Shown here one piece after another: positions 60,659 to 64,000 of a stretch of DNA of 64,000 nucleotides. Both the position numbers and the translations under genes were made by a program. Source of the stretch: Candidatus Methanoperedens nitratireducens (GTDB taxonomy: Archaea > Halobacteriota > Methanosarcinia > Methanosarcinales > Methanoperedenaceae); NCBI RefSeq assembly GCF_000685155.1, contig NZ_JMIY01000001.1, forward strand, positions 416,414 to 480,413, written 5' to 3'. Below the pieces are notes generated by a model. The model ran no database searches. It saw nothing but the letters and a program-made list of their open reading frames with translations, and was not told the DNA's origin. The stretch's first letter is position 1; each line of letters opens with the position of its first letter.

Positions 60659-61786
60659 ATGCGTATAGGAATCATACTCCACGGTCCAGAGATCATTGAT
60701 ACAGGCTCAGCAGAGCGAATAATCGGAATATTCAAGCAGGAACATGAGATCATAGTAAAGCTTGGCGGAACGATGGGGCGGACTGCTGTGCTGGATGCCG
60801 GGCTTGAGGATATAATCGATATCTCACAGGGGCTCACACCAAGTGAGACCATCATAGCACTAAAGGATAGTATCGACCTTGCGATACTTCTAAACCAGGG
60901 TAAAACACCACAAACAGGGCGGCATTTCGGGCGTATCATAGCATCGAAGCTTGATCATCCTGATCCTGATTCAGATCTCCCGCCGCTTGTCCATATCGAG
61001 AGCCCGGATTCTGGCGGCAGGATAATCTACTATAACCAGCGGGCTGCAGAGTATGCCGGGTATGTAAAAAATGTACTTACCAGATATTATGAGAATTATG
61101 ACCTGCCCATCGAATACTGTAGCTCTATGCCACTGGATATCAGATTTGAAGGTAATAAGATCATCCGCAGGCTATGCGGGGTATTTTGCGGTGAGAACAT
61201 ACGCCTTGAGGGAGTAGTTATCGGATATGCCACGCACGATGCACCTGAAATAGTATGTGAGGACGGTAAGGTAATTGAGCTCAGGGGAGTAAGAATAAAA
61301 CCTCACGGACTTGAGAAGCTTGAGAACAGGAGAATCGACCTGTTCACTGCAAAGGTCAAGACAGGAAACATAAGGCGAACCCGGCATAGAACAAGGATAA
61401 AAAATATACAGCCAGGAACATCGGGCAGGATAGCTATCATCGACCACTGCGCAGAATCCACATTTGAACTTATAAAAGATGCAGATCTTGTCATAACAGT
61501 AGGAGACGATACTACAGCGATAACGGCAGATATACTTGTACGATTTGGCGTTCCTGTTATAGGGATCACGGATGGTGACCTGGACTGCATACTTGAGGAT
61601 TCAGCAGTACCGACAGGGTCTGTGATCATCCAGGTCAGGGAAGGATTTGATGATATCGTGGGAAGGGAAGTGTTCGAGAAAATAATGCATTTCAAACAGC
61701 AAATTCATATGCAGAGAAGAGATGAACTGCTTTCCAGGATACTTGCTCTGGCTGAAAAAGAAATGGTAAATATAAAATATTATTAA
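60659..61786 (+). CDS. DUF2117 family protein
   Basis: 375 residues, conserved in methanogens and relatives with unknown function. It begins MRIGIILHGPEIIDTGSAERIIGIFKQEHEIIVKLGGTMGRTAVLDAGLEDIID, a nucleotide-binding-like start. The C-terminal region SGRIAIIDHCAESTFELIKDADLVITVGDDTTAITADILVRFGVPVIGITDGDLDCIL suggests ligand binding. There is no transmembrane segment. Its function cannot be inferred from the neighbours. Confidence 0.85.
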   Translation: MRIGIILHGPEIIDTGSAERIIGIFKQEHEIIVKLGGTMGRTAVLDAGLEDIIDISQGLTPSETIIALKDSIDLAILLNQGKTPQTGRHFGRIIASKLDHPDPDSDLPPLVHIESPDSGGRIIYYNQRAAEYAGYVKNVLTRYYENYDLPIEYCSSMPLDIRFEGNKIIRRLCGVFCGENIRLEGVVIGYATHDAPEIVCEDGKVIELRGVRIKPHGLEKLENRRIDLFTAKVKTGNIRRTRHRTRIKNIQPGTSGRIAIIDHCAESTFELIKDADLVITVGDDTTAITADILVRFGVPVIGITDGDLDCILEDSAVPTGSVIIQVREGFDDIVGREVFEKIMHFKQQIHMQRRDELLSRILALAEKEMVNIKYY

Positions 61787-61809
61787 AAATTTAATAAAAA
61801 TGGTATAAC

Positions 61810-62298
61810 CTAGATTAATGCGGATGTTATTCCTAATACACCTGCCTGAATAATAATTGCGACCGCTATTATTACTCCAGCCATCTCCAGTGCAACCGCA
61901 ACATTTCCTTTCTTGAGTTCTTCAAATTCATCTATTCCCTTGGTCAGTTTATCAAGTATATTTATCGCAAGATAGATAGCAGCTATAGCAAGTACTACTC
62001 CAAGTATTAATTGAATTATGCTTGCTATTAAAGAGAATATATCGCCTGCCAGAGCATTGGATATCCCTATAGAAACTCCCGCAACTCCAGATTGCACTAC
62101 TAGACCTATCGCGATAAATACTGATGCGACAAGAATGCCTATCGCAACATTACCACTAGCAATTTCCTTTTCTTCGTTCATTCCTTTGGTTATCTTTCTT
62201 AATACAGAAAAGCCAATATACAGGGCAACTACTGCCAGTAGAATGGCAATAACCAATTGAATCAATCCTACTACTGCGTTTTCTAAAGCCATATTCAC
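61810..62298 (-). CDS. DUF350 membrane protein, two tandem repeats
   Basis: 162 residues made of two homologous halves: LIQLVIAILLAVVALYIGFSVLRKITKGMNEEKEIASGNVAIGILVASVF and IIQLILGVVLAIAAIYLAINILDKLTKGIDEFEELKKGNVAVALEMAGVI. Each half has the DUF350 pattern of two helices with K-I-T-K-G-x-(D/N)-E between. DUF350 proteins are small membrane proteins of unknown role. The gene ends close to the DUF2117 gene on the other strand. Confidence 0.88.
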   Translation of the reverse strand: MNMALENAVVGLIQLVIAILLAVVALYIGFSVLRKITKGMNEEKEIASGNVAIGILVASVFIAIGLVVQSGVAGVSIGISNALAGDIFSLIASIIQLILGVVLAIAAIYLAINILDKLTKGIDEFEELKKGNVAVALEMAGVIIAVAIIIQAGVLGITSALI

Positions 62299-62477
62299 AC
62301 CTCACGCTTAAAGCGTGCATACGCATAATTGTAATGAGGTAAATATAATGATTTTGATGGTTTTGAATTGGTGTGTTGACAAGGTATTTAAGTTTACAGG
62401 TACTAAGATTGGTTTTGTATAAAATGTGCAAAAACCGGGAATCCGGTTTTTGTAAAACAATAGAATATGAGGTTACC

Positions 62478-62849
62478 ATGCCAAGATCGATCCCTGAAAT
62501 GATCCGGGGCGACTTCAAATGCGAGGAAATCGCAAAGTGTATCCTTGGACTTAAGGATATAGATATCGATGCCTATAAAATACTTGTAGCAAAAGGCCCT
62601 ATGACTGCTGAACATCTTGGAGAGCTTCTGAACAGGGAGCGAAGCACGGCTTACAGGTCATTGCAGAGTCTGGCAGGATGTGGTCTTGTCCGCCGCGAAA
62701 CCAGAACAATCAGCTCAGGCGGTTATTATTACGAGTATATAGCACTTGATCCATGTAAGATGAAAGAGATGGTTCTTGAGAATATAGATGAATGGTACAG
62801 TAAAATGAAGCAGCTTGTTGTTGAGATCGATAAGGATATTATGAAATAG
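62478..62849 (+). CDS. TrmB-like winged-helix transcriptional regulator
   Basis: About 123 residues: MPRSIPEMIRGDFKCEEIAKCILGLKDIDIDAYKILVAKGPMTAEHLGELLNRERSTAYRSLQSLAGCGLVRRETRTISSGGYYYEYIALDPCKMKEMVLENIDEWYSKMKQLV. This is a winged helix of the TrmB/MarR-like kind that occurs in methanogens, with a coiled-coil end for dimerisation. The GAGGT ribosome site at 62469-62473 supports ATG 62478; an upstream start at 62373 is unlikely. It converges with and slightly overlaps cobT. Confidence 0.85.
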   Translation: MPRSIPEMIRGDFKCEEIAKCILGLKDIDIDAYKILVAKGPMTAEHLGELLNRERSTAYRSLQSLAGCGLVRRETRTISSGGYYYEYIALDPCKMKEMVLENIDEWYSKMKQLVVEIDKDIMK

Positions 62850-63867
62850 AGAAAATGATATCGCATACTTCTTCCACTTTTTCCCTGAATTCTTTCTGAG
62901 AAAAACCCATCATTGCCGCAGCAAACATGGCACCGCCTGCACCTACTCCTTCTTTTACATCACCCCTCTCATACATACGAAGTCCCCTGAGCCTTGAGCT
63001 TCCAAATCCCGGATCAGAGACAAATGCCTGGTAGCCCAGGATATCCGCCATTTCCCTAAAATTGGCACTTGGGTCGCTGGCAACATAACGGGTGGTAGCT
63101 ATTGAGACATCCCTCTTCAATCCAAGAGCTTTTATTATACCCAGGACAGAGATCATCTGAGTCCCTCCAGCGAGGACTGTTTTTGTACAAAGCCCATCTA
63201 CAAGTCCGGCTGCTGCTGCCATCATGGGATCGCCAAGACATTCGATAGCACGAAGAGGATTATTCTTTAAACTGCCAAAAGAGATCCCGGATCTCCTCAT
63301 CCCCTCGCTTACCACTTTATCCTTAACGGAAAGCGGGTTTTCGGGAAAACTGGATGAAACTTTACCATCATAGCCAAGGGCTCTCATCACGCCCATGGCT
63401 GTTGTAGTTCCACCAGGCACGCTCTCACCTATTATCACAAAATCCGAGAGTTTTGCGATCTTCCTGCCAAAATTTTCTGATTTTTTGTATATGTCGGTAA
63501 CCCCTGCAACTGCATGTCCATCTCGAATATCTCCACCCGGCTGCGCATTAATATCTATAGCAGGTATCCTGGGCCGAACATTCAGCCCTGAGTTGATAAA
63601 AAGACATGGAATCCCGGTAAGGAGCATTGATGCCCTGGTCAGTACTGCAGGAGTAGGAGCACCAGATGGCGTCATCGCCGGCTCACTGATGCTGATCGGC
63701 CTGCCTGTTTCAACCAGTTCTGCATCGGCAGCAGGTGTATAATCAGTAAGTTCAGGGGATTTTCCTGCCGCTGAGATATTCGGGATTTTAGCAGTCTCTG
63801 TGTTAGCAAGAATGCATATGAAAAGAGGTCTTTTGGGATTGAAATCTGGATAGGGTTCTATCCACAT
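62839..63867 (-). CDS. cobT: CobT-like nicotinate-nucleotide phosphoribosyltransferase
   Basis: Archaeal CobT (TIGR00303 group), which activates the lower-ligand base in cobamide synthesis. 342 residues. Typical segments are PGGDIRDGHAVAGVTDIY, IGESVPGGTTTAMGVMRALGYDGKVSSSFPENPL, and GLCTKTVLAGGTQMISVLGIIKALG. The protein is needed for the corrinoids of MtrA and CdhE. It starts 8 bp after the DnaG-like gene on the same strand, suggesting co-transcription. Confidence 0.9.
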   Translation of the reverse strand: MWIEPYPDFNPKRPLFICILANTETAKIPNISAAGKSPELTDYTPAADAELVETGRPISISEPAMTPSGAPTPAVLTRASMLLTGIPCLFINSGLNVRPRIPAIDINAQPGGDIRDGHAVAGVTDIYKKSENFGRKIAKLSDFVIIGESVPGGTTTAMGVMRALGYDGKVSSSFPENPLSVKDKVVSEGMRRSGISFGSLKNNPLRAIECLGDPMMAAAAGLVDGLCTKTVLAGGTQMISVLGIIKALGLKRDVSIATTRYVASDPSANFREMADILGYQAFVSDPGFGSSRLRGLRMYERGDVKEGVGAGGAMFAAAMMGFSQKEFREKVEEVCDIIFSIS

Positions 63868-63875
63868 CTTAATCC

Positions 63876-64000
63876 CTACAGTTCACTTGATGCCTCAATA
63901 TGCATTGATGCCGGGCTTTTTACCACGTTTCCCATCTTCGCACCGATTAGATTTACTATTCCTTTTGCTGATGCAATATCTACTATCCTCTGGGTTATCA
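63876..64000 (-). CDS. dnaG: C-terminus of an archaeal DnaG-like Toprim protein (partial)
   Basis: Only the last 40 codons lie in the window, in frame with a stop at 63876-63878. They read [40 protein letters not shown], similar to the end of the Toprim region in archaeal DnaG-like exosome/primase proteins (ITQRLIDIA-type followed by GNVxKxP). The upstream part is beyond position 64000. cobT follows 8 bp on. The family call is by recollection of pattern. Confidence 0.5.
   Translation of the reverse strand, partial: ITQRIVDIASAKGIVNLIGAKMGNVVKSPASMHIEASSEL

Noticed and set aside
1-64000. CRISPR arrays
   Set aside because: I looked for regularly spaced identical repeats of 25-40 bp and saw none; the palindromes found are single or scattered.
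1-64000. Insertion sequences or transposase genes
   Set aside because: No transposase or integrase reading frame and no flanking terminal inverted repeats were seen, even around the likely acquired genes.

Overview
This is a euryarchaeal chromosome segment from the methanogen / anaerobic alkane-oxidiser branch (Halobacteriota, probably related to Methanosarcinales or ANME-type lineages; I cannot name a species from sequence alone). The evidence is a complete mtrEDCBAFGH operon (Na+-pumping methyl-tetrahydromethanopterin:CoM methyltransferase), cdhD-cdhE of the acetyl-CoA decarbonylase/synthase, ether-lipid enzymes (geranylgeranyl reductase, UbiA-type GGGP geranylgeranyltransferase), archaeal ribosomal proteins S8e and L40e, archaeal CobT-like and DnaG-like proteins, and TATA-type promoters.

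Layout. 0.1-4.8 kb: a protease and lipase island with subtilisin, a free-standing I9-type inhibitor, an emfourin-type inhibitor with a protealysin-type M4 protease, and a lipase. 5-9.3 kb: a ribbon-helix-helix protein of unknown function, a DUF5611-like gene, a chorismate-lyase-like gene, carA and a DtxR regulator. 9.3-12.3 kb: a MacB/FtsX-type ABC system. 12.5-15.3 kb: a vapBC toxin-antitoxin pair and a proton pyrophosphatase. 15.6-23.3 kb: a tightly overlapping six-gene operon (three glycosyltransferases, an ABC exporter and two APH-fold kinases) that looks bacterial in style. 23.4-30 kb: an unknown Cys-rich protein with hypA, a GerW/DUF2953 pair, mgtE, S8e, and a Fic protein with an operator-rich upstream region. 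30-35.3 kb: a CAP lipoprotein, the di-myo-inositol-phosphate pathway, and a flippase-like protein. 35.5-40.5 kb: the mtr operon. 40.5-49.5 kb: an internally deleted methyltransferase, a PxKF secreted protein, lipid reductase with split lipoate ligase, tRNA-Ala, a sugar-dehydrogenase-like beta-propeller, LarE, and a SppA-like protease with a rhomboid. 49.5-64 kb: small redox and ribosomal genes, a SleB-like hydrolase, tRNA-Gln, an HDAC-like hydrolase, FtsZ, cdhED, DUF2117, DUF350, a TrmB-like regulator, cobT and the end of a DnaG-like gene.

How the genes work together. The core metabolism is C1 and acetyl transfer: Mtr moves methyl groups between H4MPT and CoM while pumping Na+, and CdhDE moves them between H4MPT and acetyl-CoA through a corrinoid/Fe-S protein. 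HypA and LarE relate to nickel enzymes, and CobT to corrinoid supply. The pyrophosphatase adds an ion-motive pump.

The most unusual signal is not protein-coding. Several intergenic regions carry an 11-13 bp stem closing a loop of about 31-36 nt, with a TATA box about 25-29 bp before the first base of the hairpin. Three of them (about 31.1, 35.4 and 45.2 kb) share a U-tract followed by a C-rich tract in the loop although their stems differ in sequence, and two share the identical decamer CCCACTCCCC just before the 3' arm. This is what a family of small structured RNAs with an anti-Shine-Dalgarno-like loop would look like. All functional statements are read from sequence and memory of protein families; no database search was run.
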